This document shows positions 8,752 through 19,300 of a stretch of DNA of 64,000 nucleotides, in pieces. Origin of the DNA: an uncultured Allosphingosinicella sp. GTDB lineage: Bacteria > Pseudomonadota > Alphaproteobacteria > Sphingomonadales > Sphingomonadaceae. The notes beneath the pieces are model-generated. The model did no database searches. It saw only the letters and a program-made list of their open reading frames with translations, and had not been told where the DNA came from. The position numbers and the translations under genes were made by a program. The stretch's first letter is position 1; each line of letters opens with the position of its first letter. Location: the NCBI GenBank assembly GCA_934539295.1, contig CAKTCN010000015.1:1-64000 (forward strand). The letters are read 5' to 3'.

Positions 8752-10028
8752 AGGGCGCTTTCGACTCCGCCGATCCACACGCGCCGCACCTCGTACAGGT
8801 CTTCGATCCGCTCGTCGGGACGACCCTGGATAAGCACGATGTCCGCCCGCTTGCCCCGCGCGATGCGGCCTTGCAGCCTGTTCTTGCCCATGATCCTGGC
8901 ACTGATGTCCGTGGCAGCGCGGATCGCCTCGGCCGGCGTGAAGCCCAACCGGGTCAGAAGCACGATCTCGCGCAAGGCTGCCGTGCCCGGATAAACGCCG
9001 GTGATGCCGGTGTCGGTGCCGGTTCCGATCGGGATGCCGGCCGCCTTCAGCCGACGAACATTGTCCTGCATGATCGCCCAGCGGCGTGCCTGGAGCTCGG
9101 GCACCGGCTGGGTAGGCTCCGCGCGCCGCCGTTCTTCCTGCGCGCGGGCATCGTCGGACAGCATGCGCCATTCGGCCGGAAGGAAGGACCTATCTGCCTT
9201 GGGCTCATATACGGCCAATGTGGGCACATAAGCCGTTCCGCCCCGCTTCATCAGGCGGATGAGTTCGGCATCGACAGGCGCGTCGCCGATGCCGTGCACG
9301 AGGGCGTCGACCCGGGCGCGGGCGGCGATCTTGGCGCCTGCGAGGGTGACTGTGTGCGTGACGACGGGAACGCCCGCCTCCCTTGCCGCCCTCGTGATGG
9401 CGCTCAAGGTCGGCAGGTCCATGCTCGGCCGATCGGCATCGCGGCCGTAGCGCCAGCCATCCGCGAACACCTTGATGAGGTCGGGCCGGTAAGGCAGCGC
9501 CCGTGCCATGGCGGCGCGCGCCTCCGCCGGCGTCGTGACCTGCGACGTGATGCCGTTGGTCCAGTCGGACTCGGTGCCATGGCCATGCGGCACGCCCATG
9601 CGGATGGCGAGTTCCAGCCGCGGAGCGGGCGTCACGGCGGCCAGGCTGCGTATGCCGGCCAGCATCTCGCCCGACACCGAATATTCGTTCACCGACGTCA
9701 CGCCGTGCCGAAGATAAGGCTGGAAGGCCGCTTGCATGGCAGACCTATCCGCGAAGGCGGTCCGATTGGTGTGGATGTGAAGGTCGTGCAGGCCGGGGAT
9801 CAGCATATGGCCAGCGCCTTCCACCAGTCGCGCGCCGCGCGGCAGCCGAAGCTTGCGCCCGATCAAGGCGATGCGCCCGTCGCGGATCAGTACGTCGTTG
9901 ATCTTTGCGGGACGCCCGCTGCCGTCGAACACATGGGCGCCGCGGATCAGCGTCTCCGACCCTGGCTGGACGGCACCCATGCACAGGCAGAAAGCCAGCA
10001 GCGGGAGCAGGAGGCGAAGAAGGCTCAC
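8748..10028 (-). CDS. Amidohydrolase-family metal-dependent hydrolase, exported
   Basis: A 426-residue amidohydrolase resembling imidazolonepropionase- and prolidase-like members. The start is taken as GTG 10028, because a signal peptide (VSLLRLLLPLLAFCLCMGA) begins there and because GTGA overlaps the stop of the upstream peptidase, implying translational coupling; the open frame extends to 10088. Seen: IPGLHDLHIHTNRT (HxH metal site), VVTHTVTLAGAK and HGIGD in the middle, GTGTDTGITGV with the late Asp, and RADIVLIQG at the end. The pairing with an S9 peptidase suggests hydrolysis of small peptides in the periplasm. The substrate is unknown. Confidence 0.8.
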   Translation of the reverse strand: MSLLRLLLPLLAFCLCMGAVQPGSETLIRGAHVFDGSGRPAKINDVLIRDGRIALIGRKLRLPRGARLVEGAGHMLIPGLHDLHIHTNRTAFADRSAMQAAFQPYLRHGVTSVNEYSVSGEMLAGIRSLAAVTPAPRLELAIRMGVPHGHGTESDWTNGITSQVTTPAEARAAMARALPYRPDLIKVFADGWRYGRDADRPSMDLPTLSAITRAAREAGVPVVTHTVTLAGAKIAARARVDALVHGIGDAPVDAELIRLMKRGGTAYVPTLAVYEPKADRSFLPAEWRMLSDDARAQEERRRAEPTQPVPELQARRWAIMQDNVRRLKAAGIPIGTGTDTGITGVYPGTAALREIVLLTRLGFTPAEAIRAATDISARIMGKNRLQGRIARGKRADIVLIQGRPDERIEDLYEVRRVWIGGVESAL

Positions 10029-12064
10029 CGGGCGCTCTTCAGATGCTTGTCGAGGAAGTCCCGGGTGGCGCGCAGGCTTTCCAGCCAATGGTCGTACCGC
10101 ATGAAGGTGTGCCGCTCATTCGGGTAGACAAGTTCCTCATAGGGTATGCCGCGCGCGGCCAGTTCCCGCGCGATCAGGAGGGACTGCGAGAAGTCGACGT
10201 TGAGATCGTCATCGCCGTGGATGAGCAGCACCGGCGATCTCCAACGGTCCATTTGCTCGATCGGGGAGGCTCCCCATTGCAGGCCGCGCGCCGTCTCCTG
10301 CTGCGAAGGCGACAGGCTGTTCGGTACGGCGCGAAGCAGGCTGTGAACACCGTGGAAGTCGACGCCGGCGGCGAACAGGTCGCTGTCCCGCGCCAGTGCG
10401 AGCGCCGTCAGGTAACCCCCCCAGCTTCCGCCCCAGATGCCGATCCGGTCGGGATCCACGTCGTCGCGCGCCGCCAGCCAACGGCCGGCGGCTGCGATGT
10501 CGCGATATTCGGCGGCGCCGTCGCGCGCAGTGCCTGGTGCGTCGCGGAACGCCTGGCCGTATCCCGTGCCGCTGCGATAATTGACCGACAGGACGTTGTA
10601 GCCCGACGCGGCGAGTTGCTGGTTCAGGATGTAGGCGTTGGAATAGTAGCCGGACGGGATGAAGCCGAGCAGCATCTGCCGGCGCGGCCCGCCATGGACG
10701 TAGACCAGCGCAGGGCGCTTGCCCGAGCCGGACGCCCGGAACAGCTGTCCATGAACGACCGTGCCATCCTCCGCTTTGAACACGACCTGCTCCGGGGGAC
10801 GGAAGCCCGCCGCTGCGACACGCGTGCCGAGCGGCTGAAGATTGCGCCCGGCGAGGACAGGGTGCGCGGGGTGCCGGTAATCGCTGGCGATCACGGCCAG
10901 TTGCCTCGCGGCGAAGGTCGGGTAGTTCTCGATGCCGTCGCCACCCGTCACGCGGACCGGGGCACCGCCGCTGATTGGCACGCGCCAGATGTGGCGTCGG
11001 TCGATATCGCCCGCATTGGCGGCATAGGTGGCGGATCGTCCGTCGGGGGACAGGAGCAGCGTCTCGACCTCGAACGCACCGGGTGTCAGTGCCCTGGGTT
11101 CGCCGCCGCGCCGGGCGTCGAGCGTGTAGAAGTTGAGCCAGCCGCTACGTTCCCACGGGAAGACGAGCTTGCCGTCCGCGCTCCAGAAGAGGTTGCGGCT
11201 GCGCGTACCGCCATAGCGGGCGCCGGCACCCTTGGGTGCGGCCCAGAGCTGGCGGCCACGGCCGGTTGCGACGTCGGCGACGCGGATGGACCAATAGGGA
11301 CCGCCATCGGCCGCTGCGCCCGGCGGTGGGTCGATGTAGCGGATGAAGGCGACCTGCGCGCCGTCGGGCGAGAAGGTCGGTTCGACCGAATAGCCGAGAT
11401 TGGGGTCCAGATAGGTGACCGTGTCTCCGGCGACCGGAAGCAGGGCGACGTAGGCATGGCTGCCGCGATCTTCCATGAAGAGCAGGCGCTGCTCGTCCGG
11501 GGACCATTGCAGCCGCCGCACCTCCCCGCGCACGGTGGCGATCTTGCGAGGCTCGGCGCCGGCATCCGCCACCCAGATCTCGCCGCGGCGCGTAAAGGCG
11601 ACCTTCGCGCCTGTGGTGGAGAAGATTGGACTGTGGCCGTCGCCCAGCGCACGCGGCTGGCCGCCGGCGGTGTCGATGGCAAACACCTGCTGCCGCGGCG
11701 CTTCGGTCGACAGCGCTGGATTGGGGATGGCGTCGTCGGGGAACTCGCCATCGCCGCCGCGCACGAACAGCAGGCGGGCGCCGTCCGGGCTGAGTGCCAG
11801 ATCGTAGACCTGGGTGCCGTCATCCTGCGTGAAGCCGGTGAGCTGCCGCGCCGGCTGGCCCGGCACCGCGGTCCAGATGTTGCGCACGCCGGCCTTGTTC
11901 TCGACCCAGGCGAAGCGTTCCGCCTGCCGGGCGCCGACCAGGTTGCTGGCGACCGGCAGCGCCAGTGCCTCGGCAAGTGGATCGCGCGGGGCGGAGATGG
12001 TCGACGCCGGGGCGATGATGAGGAAGGCGGCAATCGCCAGGCGAACAGTGGGGAGCCATTCCAT
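10025..12064 (-). CDS. S9-family (prolyl oligopeptidase/DPP-like) peptidase, exported
   Basis: A 679-residue serine peptidase. ATG 12064 follows AAAGGTG and opens a signal peptide (TVRLAIAAFLIIAPASTISA); a longer frame to 12253 has no start signals. The first 400 or so residues form a WD40-like beta-propeller with repeated LSPDG/FSPDG motifs. The C-terminal alpha/beta-hydrolase domain contains YVHGGP, the nucleophile elbow GIWGGSWGGYL (Ser in GxSxG), HGDDDLNV (Asp) and NERHTFMR (His). Such enzymes remove dipeptides or cut short peptides. It is the first gene of a two-gene operon. A role in trimming wall-derived peptides is possible but unproven. Confidence 0.88.
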   Translation of the reverse strand: MEWLPTVRLAIAAFLIIAPASTISAPRDPLAEALALPVASNLVGARQAERFAWVENKAGVRNIWTAVPGQPARQLTGFTQDDGTQVYDLALSPDGARLLFVRGGDGEFPDDAIPNPALSTEAPRQQVFAIDTAGGQPRALGDGHSPIFSTTGAKVAFTRRGEIWVADAGAEPRKIATVRGEVRRLQWSPDEQRLLFMEDRGSHAYVALLPVAGDTVTYLDPNLGYSVEPTFSPDGAQVAFIRYIDPPPGAAADGGPYWSIRVADVATGRGRQLWAAPKGAGARYGGTRSRNLFWSADGKLVFPWERSGWLNFYTLDARRGGEPRALTPGAFEVETLLLSPDGRSATYAANAGDIDRRHIWRVPISGGAPVRVTGGDGIENYPTFAARQLAVIASDYRHPAHPVLAGRNLQPLGTRVAAAGFRPPEQVVFKAEDGTVVHGQLFRASGSGKRPALVYVHGGPRRQMLLGFIPSGYYSNAYILNQQLAASGYNVLSVNYRSGTGYGQAFRDAPGTARDGAAEYRDIAAAGRWLAARDDVDPDRIGIWGGSWGGYLTALALARDSDLFAAGVDFHGVHSLLRAVPNSLSPSQQETARGLQWGASPIEQMDRWRSPVLLIHGDDDLNVDFSQSLLIARELAARGIPYEELVYPNERHTFMRYDHWLESLRATRDFLDKHLKSAR

Positions 12065-12189
12065 GGCGGCACCTTTGCGTCGGTGGTGCGCCGCGGCAAG
12101 CTTTTCATGCGTGGCGGTTATGGGGGCGGCAACGCTCTGAATGATGCCGGAACGATTGATCGGAGCCGCAAAGGCTCTAGGCTTCGGAC

Positions 12190-13626
12190 ATGCGCACCAG
12201 CCTTCACGCCATCGCCGCCCTTGCCTTGACCGCCGCCACGCCGGCGGCCGCACAGCCGAACCTGCAGGCGCAGGTAGAGGCGAAGCTTGCCGAAGCGAAG
12301 CCCGGCACGCGCTTCGGACTGGTGGTGCTGGATGCGGAGGGGCGCAGGCTGGTGTCGGTCAATTCCGAGCAGCGGTTCATCCCCGCGTCCAATACCAAGA
12401 TGTTCACCACGGCGGCGGCATACCTCGCCTTCGATGGGATGGAGGAGCCGGACGCATGGGGCGGGGCGGCGGTCCGGATCGACGGCAAGGATGTGGTCCT
12501 GATCGGCAATGGCGATGCGCGGCTGTCGAGCGCGGCCGATTGCGTGGAGAACTGCCTCGCTTCGCTGGCCGATGCGGTTGCGGCCAAGACCAGATCGGTG
12601 CGCCACGTGACAGGCGACGACAGCCTGTTCCCCGACGAACGGTGGAGCCCAGGGATGAGCTGGAACAATATCGAGACGCGGTCGGGCACCGGCATATCGG
12701 CGCTGAGCCTCGACAATAATGAGGCGGTGGTGATGGTGTCGCCGGGGGCCGTGGGTGCCGATGCCCTGGTCGGGCCGTCTTACTACCGCATCGACAATCG
12801 CGTGCGCACGGTGGCGAGCGGCGTGACGAGCATCGGTTATGACCGCATGCCGGGCAGCGACGTGCTGCGGCTGCGCGGCACGATCGTGGCAGGGGCGGAG
12901 CCGCAGGTGATCCGAGCTGGGATCGACGACCCGGCCCATTATGCGGCCACCCGTATGAAGCAGTTGCTCGAAGCGCGCGGGGTGCGCGTGACGGGCGATG
13001 TCGAGGTGCGCCACCGCCCGCTCGGCCCCGCCGACGATCCCGTGGGCCGGGGTGCAGCGCCGGCGATGCGGCCGGTGCAGGACAAGTGGATCGCCCGCCT
13101 GATCCCGCCGCCGCTGGGCAGCGATATCGCCGAGATCAACAAGGTCAGCCAGAACATGCATGCAGAATTGCTGCTGCGCCGGATCGGCCGGGTGTCCGGC
13201 ACCGGATCGATAGCGGATGGGCAGCAGGCCGTGCAGGCGATGCTGAGCGAGGCGGGGGTGCCGCGCACCGCCTACGATTTTTCCGACGGATCGGGCATGT
13301 CGACTTACAACCGGGTGAGCCCGACCGGGATGACGACCTTCCTGCGCTGGGTCGAGCGGCAGCCCTGGGGCGCGGCCTATCGGGCGAGCCTGCCGGTGGG
13401 CGGGAGCGACGGGACGCTGAAGAACCGGTTCAAGGACGGGCCGCTGACCGGCAAGGTGCATGCCAAGACGGGGACGATCAACGCCACCAATGCGCTGTCC
13501 GGGTGGATGACAGCGAAGAGCGGGCAGACGCTGACCTTCGCCTTCTTCGCCAACGACGTGCCGGAGGGCGGCAGCGCGACGGCGGTGATGGATGCGGCGC
13601 TGACCCTGATTGCAGAGGCCCATTGA
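12190..13626 (+). CDS. dacB: D-alanyl-D-alanine carboxypeptidase/endopeptidase (PBP4 type)
   Basis: A 478-residue S13-family penicillin-binding protein. Seen: signal peptide (MRTSLHAIAALALTAATPAAAQ), SxxK motif SNTK at 67-70, an SDGSGMS motif region typical of the PBP4 second active-site box, and the KTG box in KVHAKTGTINATN near residue 427. Acts in the periplasm, removing terminal D-Ala and cutting 4-3 cross-links, thus generating smaller muropeptides. It is transcribed away from the S9 peptidase and converges on the serine hydrolase. Its placement between D-Glu catabolism genes and an AmpG-like permease fits a wall-turnover locus. Confidence 0.88.
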   Translation: MRTSLHAIAALALTAATPAAAQPNLQAQVEAKLAEAKPGTRFGLVVLDAEGRRLVSVNSEQRFIPASNTKMFTTAAAYLAFDGMEEPDAWGGAAVRIDGKDVVLIGNGDARLSSAADCVENCLASLADAVAAKTRSVRHVTGDDSLFPDERWSPGMSWNNIETRSGTGISALSLDNNEAVVMVSPGAVGADALVGPSYYRIDNRVRTVASGVTSIGYDRMPGSDVLRLRGTIVAGAEPQVIRAGIDDPAHYAATRMKQLLEARGVRVTGDVEVRHRPLGPADDPVGRGAAPAMRPVQDKWIARLIPPPLGSDIAEINKVSQNMHAELLLRRIGRVSGTGSIADGQQAVQAMLSEAGVPRTAYDFSDGSGMSTYNRVSPTGMTTFLRWVERQPWGAAYRASLPVGGSDGTLKNRFKDGPLTGKVHAKTGTINATNALSGWMTAKSGQTLTFAFFANDVPEGGSATAVMDAALTLIAEAH

Positions 13627-13665
13627 GGCCAAAGGTCACAAAAGTCATGCTGCGGGGAAAATCCG

Positions 13666-13694
13666 CTCGATCAATGAAGGGTGGATTGATCGAG
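13666..13694. repeat. Perfect 10-bp inverted repeat between convergent genes
   Basis: CTCGATCAAT and ATTGATCGAG are separated by nine bases in the gap between dacB and the convergent serine hydrolase. It could form a hairpin on either strand, but no T-run follows, so a classical intrinsic terminator is not supported. It may be a bidirectional stem or a protein-binding palindrome. Confidence 0.5.
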
Positions 13695-13776
13695 TAAGTC
13701 GATTAACAGGTCGGAGGTGAGAAAGAGCCTGGGAGGGTGTCTCACAGCTTGCCGCCTGTAGGAAAATGATTTCTCC

Positions 13777-14784
13777 CTACCGCATCGCATCCCAGGCAGC
13801 GATGACCGCATCGCCGGTTTGCGGCCTCAAGGCGAAGATGCCGCTGTCGCGGTGGCGTGTGGGATGGATGCGGTTGGTCAGCAGGGTCCAGGCGAGCCCG
13901 CGGTCCCAGTCGATCCACAGGCCCGTGCCGGTGAAGCCGGTGTGGCCGATAGTGGATGCCGAGCAGCCGTCGCCGCCCGGCCAGCCGGGGAAGCGACGTT
14001 CCCAGCCGCAGGTGCGATGTTCGTGCTGCGGCGTTCGGATCGCGTCGAGGATGAAGGGCGAGGCGCCGCTGCCGTCGAGCAGACCCTGCGCGAAATCGAG
14101 CACCCCCGCGAGCGTGCCGAACAGGCCGGCATGGCCCGGTGCGCCGCCGAGTGCCGAGGCGTTCTCGTCATGCACTTCGCCCTTCAGCACGCGGCCGCGC
14201 CAGGTGCAGGCCTCCGTCGCGACGGCCGGACCAGGTGGCGGGCCGAAGGACAGGCCGGGGCCGAGCGGCCACGCGGATAGCGGCGCGCCTGTCACGCGCT
14301 CGACCGCGATACCGAGCAGGATGAAGTTGATGTCGGAATAGACAGGCGGCCCGCGCCGCCATTCGCGCTGGAGCACGAAGGCGCGCAGGCGCTGGGGATC
14401 GTCGCCATAGGTGTAGATCGGTTCAACCGCGGGCAGGAAGGTGCGGTGAGCGAGGCAATCGCGGAAGGTGAGGCGGCGTTCGGCCGCGCCGTCCACGTCA
14501 TATTGGCGCAGGTCCGGAATGGCGGTGGTGAGCGGGGCGTCGAGGTCGATCCGCCCCTGATCGGCCAAAGTCAGGACCATGTGGGTCGTCGCCACGACCT
14601 TGGAAACCGAGGCGAGATCGAACCAGTGGTCGGCGGTGAGTGGCTCCGGCTGCGGCACCAAAGCTGCCATTCCCGCATGGGTCGTCCAGCGGCGGCCGTC
14701 GGCGGCGACGATGCCGAGCGCTGCACCCGGCAGGTGGCCGTCGGCGACGTGGGCCGCGGCGGGGGCGAAGGCCTGTTCGATCAT
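13777..14784 (-). CDS. Serine hydrolase, class C beta-lactamase fold, apparently cytoplasmic
   Basis: A 335-residue protein of the beta-lactamase/PBP-like serine hydrolase family. Seen: SxxK motif SVSK at 59-62 in LASVSKVVATTHM, a YSDIN box (Tyr-Ser/Asp-Asn type) near residue 150, and HTGFTG near 280 in place of KTG. There is no signal peptide; the protein begins directly with the fold. Its start overlaps the AmpG-like permease stop by four bases (ATGA), so it is co-translated with the importer. Inference: it acts on imported muropeptides or D-amino-acid peptides or esters in the cytoplasm. It could equally be a generic esterase. Confidence 0.85.
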   Translation of the reverse strand: MIEQAFAPAAAHVADGHLPGAALGIVAADGRRWTTHAGMAALVPQPEPLTADHWFDLASVSKVVATTHMVLTLADQGRIDLDAPLTTAIPDLRQYDVDGAAERRLTFRDCLAHRTFLPAVEPIYTYGDDPQRLRAFVLQREWRRGPPVYSDINFILLGIAVERVTGAPLSAWPLGPGLSFGPPPGPAVATEACTWRGRVLKGEVHDENASALGGAPGHAGLFGTLAGVLDFAQGLLDGSGASPFILDAIRTPQHEHRTCGWERRFPGWPGGDGCSASTIGHTGFTGTGLWIDWDRGLAWTLLTNRIHPTRHRDSGIFALRPQTGDAVIAAWDAMR

Positions 14785-16307
14785 GCCAAATCGTCCCGGC
14801 GCGGATGGATGCGCGCGAGGATCGGAAGGAAGAGGATGGCGGCGAGGCTGATCACGCCGGAGCCGAGGAAGAAGAGGTCGAAGCCATTATGGCCGGCCGC
14901 GTCCAGCCGCTCGACCACCGTGCCGCCGGCCCCGGACAGCAGACGGGGCAGGAGAAAGGCGAAGCCGGAGAGGAAGGCATATTGCGCACCGGGATAGCGC
15001 GGGTTCACCAGCAGCGAGAGGTAGACCACGAACACGGTGCCCGCCATGCCGTTGCCGAACTGGTCGGCGGCAGTGGCGAAGTAGAGGTTGAACTCGCTCG
15101 GATCCTGGTGGGCGAGCCAGACAAAGCCGAAATTGCCGATGGCAGCGAAGATGGCGCCGACGGTGAGTGCCCAACCCTGCCGCCAGCGCGCGGCCATCCA
15201 GCCGCCGAGGCCTACGCCGACGATGCTGGCGCCGAGCGCGACGAAGCTGTCGGCACGACCGATTTCGGTCAGGGAATAGCCGAGGCCCTTGATCATCGGC
15301 TTGGACAGGTTGAGCGCGAGCACGTCGCCCATCCGGTAGACCGAGACAAAGGCGAGCAGCACCAGCGCCGCCGCGGAATAGCGCCAGAAGAAGTCCACAT
15401 AGGGGCCGATCGCAGCCGATTGCCGGGCGGGATGGTCCGTGCCCATGCGCCGGATGCGCGGAATGGCGGCGGCCATGGCGAGAAATGGAAGCATGGCGAT
15501 GCCGAGCACCCACGGCGTCACGTTGGTGCCCGCATCGATGCCCATGCCCGATGCGGTGGAAAGGATCGCCCAGCCGGCAAGAGCGGTGACGGCGATGCAC
15601 CCGGCAAGGATGATCGCGGCCGAAGCGATGCCGGCGATCAGCGCCGCGATCCTGCCGGCGTCATGACCGGGACCGGGGCGCATGGCGGCGAGCACGGGGA
15701 AGGGGAGGATGGAGACCAGGGCCACGGCAAGATACGCGCCGCTCCAGCCCCAGCCCGGTTGGTCGGCGATGATCAGCGCGCCGCTGCCCGCCGCAACCAT
15801 GGCCGAACGATAGCCCCAAAGGTTTGCGGCGGCGATTGGTCCCTGTTCCTCCTGTGTCGGTGCAAGCTCGATCCGCCAGGCATCGGCCGCGACCTCCAGC
15901 GTGGTCGTCCAGAAGGCGAGCAGGACGGCGAACAGGGCAGTGATGGCGAGGTCGTCGTCGGACGCGGTCAGCGCCATGGCGACCAGCGACGCGAAGATGC
16001 CGAGCTGCGACAGCATGATCCAGCCGCGCCGCTTGCCCCAGAAACGGCCGAAACCCGGGACGTTGTAGCGGTCGAGCAGGGGCGCCCACAGAAATTTGAA
16101 GGTGGGAAGCAATTGAACCCACGCGAAGAAGCCGATCACCGCCAGCGCCACCCCATGCGCCTGCAGCCGCAGCGCGAGGATGGTGGAGAACATGTAGAAA
16201 GGCAGGCCCGCGGAAAAGCCGAGCATGACGTAGAGCGCCATGCGGCCGGAGCCGGGAGGCAGGGCGGGTGGCTCCAGGCGCTCGGATGCGAGTGGGAGGT
16301 CCTTCAT
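14781..16307 (-). CDS. ampG: AmpG-like MFS permease (muropeptide importer)
   Basis: A 508-residue major-facilitator protein with about a dozen hydrophobic segments. The N-terminal segment GFSAGLPFYMFSTILALRL followed by FKFLWAPLLDRY and GKRRGWIM is the AmpG pattern; AmpG brings anhydro-MurNAc-peptides from periplasm to cytoplasm. I take ATG 16307 as start; a TTG at 16313 is in frame. Upstream, 64 bases away, ends the TonB-dependent receptor, and downstream it overlaps the serine hydrolase. The three genes look like one operon: outer-membrane uptake, inner-membrane uptake, cytoplasmic hydrolysis. Confidence 0.82.
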   Translation of the reverse strand: MKDLPLASERLEPPALPPGSGRMALYVMLGFSAGLPFYMFSTILALRLQAHGVALAVIGFFAWVQLLPTFKFLWAPLLDRYNVPGFGRFWGKRRGWIMLSQLGIFASLVAMALTASDDDLAITALFAVLLAFWTTTLEVAADAWRIELAPTQEEQGPIAAANLWGYRSAMVAAGSGALIIADQPGWGWSGAYLAVALVSILPFPVLAAMRPGPGHDAGRIAALIAGIASAAIILAGCIAVTALAGWAILSTASGMGIDAGTNVTPWVLGIAMLPFLAMAAAIPRIRRMGTDHPARQSAAIGPYVDFFWRYSAAALVLLAFVSVYRMGDVLALNLSKPMIKGLGYSLTEIGRADSFVALGASIVGVGLGGWMAARWRQGWALTVGAIFAAIGNFGFVWLAHQDPSEFNLYFATAADQFGNGMAGTVFVVYLSLLVNPRYPGAQYAFLSGFAFLLPRLLSGAGGTVVERLDAAGHNGFDLFFLGSGVISLAAILFLPILARIHPRRDDLA

Positions 16308-16371
16308 TGGCAAAGAAGAGGGGGAGCAGCGACCCGGCCGCTGCCCCCCTCCGACATTCGTTCAAGCCAAG

Positions 16372-19300
16372 TCAATTTGTCCGTACGCGGATGCCGACGC
16401 GGAACGAGCGTCCGAGCAAGTCGCTGAACGTCGAGTTGGCTGCCAGACCCGTTTCCGGCAGCAGCAAGGGAGACTTGTCGAACAGGTTGGTGATGTTGAA
16501 GAAGAATTCGCCGCGGCCTTCGCCGTTGACGTTGAACTTCTGGGTCAAGTTGAGGTCCGTGTAGAAAGTACCTGACACGCGGTTCTCGTCATACGTCTGG
16601 AACTGCGATGTGGTCGTCGTGGTCGGACAGCCGGTCACACATTCGATGGCATTGGCAAGGTACTTGCCCGAGCTTACGCCACGTCCCACCGCCGTGATCG
16701 AGAAGGTCGGCGTGTCGTAGCCGGCCGAAACGCGGAAGATCCACTTGGGCGTGCTATACTGCCCGCCATTCGCGCCAACCGTATTGACCGGCAAGACGTT
16801 GGGAATGCCCGTGTCGTTCACGTTCTCGATATAACGGGTCGCCACGCCGCGCAGAGTGAAGCTCCCCTCGGCACTTGCGAAGACGTCGCTGACCGGCAGA
16901 CGGTAGGACGCGTCGAAATCGACGCCGCGGACCAACCTGCGCGCGAAGTTGAACGGCTGGTTGCGGATCAGGATGCGGGTCGGGCTATTCGGATCCTGCG
17001 TGATGGTTTCGCAATATTCCGCCAACCCTTCGAAGCAGCGGTTGACGATGTCCTGGGCGCCGAGCGAGTCGATGGCATCATCCATGTCGATGCGGAAATA
17101 GTCTGCCGAGACGTTGAACCCGGGCAGAAAGCGCGGCGACAGTACGCCGCCGATGTTCCAGGAGTTGGCCTTTTCGGGACGCAGGTTCGGATTGCCCAAG
17201 GCAAGCGCCGAATAGCTGATGCTGGCGCCGTAAGTGCCACCGTTCGGCCCGCTGCCTGCGCCGAAGGGGTTGGAAATTGCGTCGGTGTTCGACGATCCGG
17301 CCTGATAGAGTTCGTTGAGGTTTGGCGCACGGATATCGCGTGAGCGCGTGACGCGCAGCAGGATGTCGTCGATCGGCCGCCACGTCGCCCCGGCCTTCCA
17401 GGTCGTGACATAGCCCGAGGTCGAATAATCGGTCGCCCGGACGGCACCGTTGAAATCGAGACCGAAGCCCAGCGGGATCAGAGCCTCGAGATAAGCTTCC
17501 TTCACGTTATACTTGCCGTTGGTAGGCAGGTAGTTGCCCACCGACCAGGTGCTGAGTGTCGTCAGCCCTCCGGTCGGGTTCGAGACGACGGTCGGCTGGA
17601 ATTCGGCTGGAACGAAGCCGCTGATCTCTTCCTCGCGATACTCGCCGCCGACGGCGATGCTGACATCGCCTTCCCAGGTGGAAAAAGGCGTGAAGGACAG
17701 ATTGGCGCCAAAAACCGTCTGTTCCGCGACCTCGTCACGATACGGATTGCCGAGGATATAGGCCACGGCGGCAGGATCGGCGACACCGATGCCGAGGCGG
17801 TTCAGCGGGCGGCAGTTGGGATCGTTGTTGGCGGTGTTGGCATCGACGTTGATGCGGCACTGGATCGAGCCTGCCGCGTAGCCGCCCGGATTGCCTGCGG
17901 GCGCGAAGACCGCATCGACGGCATTGGCGGTACGCTGCACATGCATGATGTTCGTGAGTTCTTCATGCAGTTCGGCACGGCCATATTGGCCATAGACGTT
18001 CCAGCGCGCCTCGTTGCCAAACGCGCCGAACTGGCCTTCCGCACCGATGACGTAGCGTTGCACCTCGCGTTCGTTCGCCACACCGCGGAACGGCAGGTCT
18101 GCGGCCGTGGTGCCAATAGTGACGCCGGTGATGCCGGTGAGGCGAGCGGCACCGAGCGCTTGGATGAGGTAAGCGTTGTCAGGTGCCAGCGTGCTGGCCC
18201 CGCCGGCGCCTGCGCCGATATTGGCAGCGCTGAAGCTGGTGGAAGATGCGAGGTTTGGACCCGCATTGAACAGGATCTTCTGCCGGTTGTAGGAAGCCTC
18301 TGTGAACAGCTCTACGCCGCTGCCGATGTCGAAACTGGCACGGCCGTACACACCGTAGCGATCGTCTTTGGGGTCGAGGCCGATGCGGCGCCCGGAATCG
18401 TTGACCTGCCAGCTACCGCCTTGTGTGAGCGTCGGGGGCGAAGCGCCGGTCGCCGACGGGTAGGTGAGCGCTCCATATTGATATTGCAGAACCTGTCCGC
18501 CCGCGCCGAAATAGATGCCGCGCAGCCGGTTCGCCGTGCCGCCGGCCGAAACAAGAATGAGGCTGCCGGGCGTCGAGTTGGCTGCACCGACCTGGCGGCG
18601 GATCAGATAGCGCGGCGTCGTGCTGCTGTTCGCAACCCAGTTCGGGTCCTGGATGCGGACGTAGCCGGTGGCGTTCCAGTCGCGGTCGACCTCGAAGATG
18701 CCGTCCTTGTGAGCGACTTCGCCGCTGAGGACCACATGGCCGCGGCCGCCGGCGAAGGAGGTGCCGCCCGCGACGTTGATCGAATAGTTGAAGCCGTCGC
18801 CATAGGTGGTGATGCCGGTGTCGGCCTCCACCTTGATACCCTGGTATTTCTTGTCGAGCACGAAGTTGACGACGCCGGCGACCGCGTCGGAGCCATAGGC
18901 GGCCGATGCGCCGCCCGTGACGATCTCCACGCTCTTCACCAGCGACTGCGGGATCGTGTTGACATCGACCAGGCCCGTGATGGTGGAGCCGACCGAGCGG
19001 CGACCGTCGATCAGGACGAGCGTGCGGTTTTCACCGAGATTGCGCAGGTTGAGCGCGTTGATGCCCGCCTGACCGCTGGACAGGTTGAGGCGCGAATTGG
19101 CCGGGCGGGTGGAGCCGGCGAGGGCCGGAAGCTGGTTGACGAAATCGGCGATGTTGTTGGTCGGCGACGAATTCTCGATCTCGTCTTCCGAGATGATGGT
19201 GAGCGGCGTCGGCGATTCAAAGCCGCTGCGCACGATGCGGGTGCCGGTGATGACGATGTCGGCGTCCGCGTCGGGCGTGCCGGCCGGCTCGGTGATCTGC

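Noticed and set aside
8145..12229. Long plus-strand frames (8145-10127 and 9905-12229) over the amidohydrolase and S9 peptidase
   Set aside because: They run antisense to two genes with complete catalytic motifs and contain no recognisable domains.
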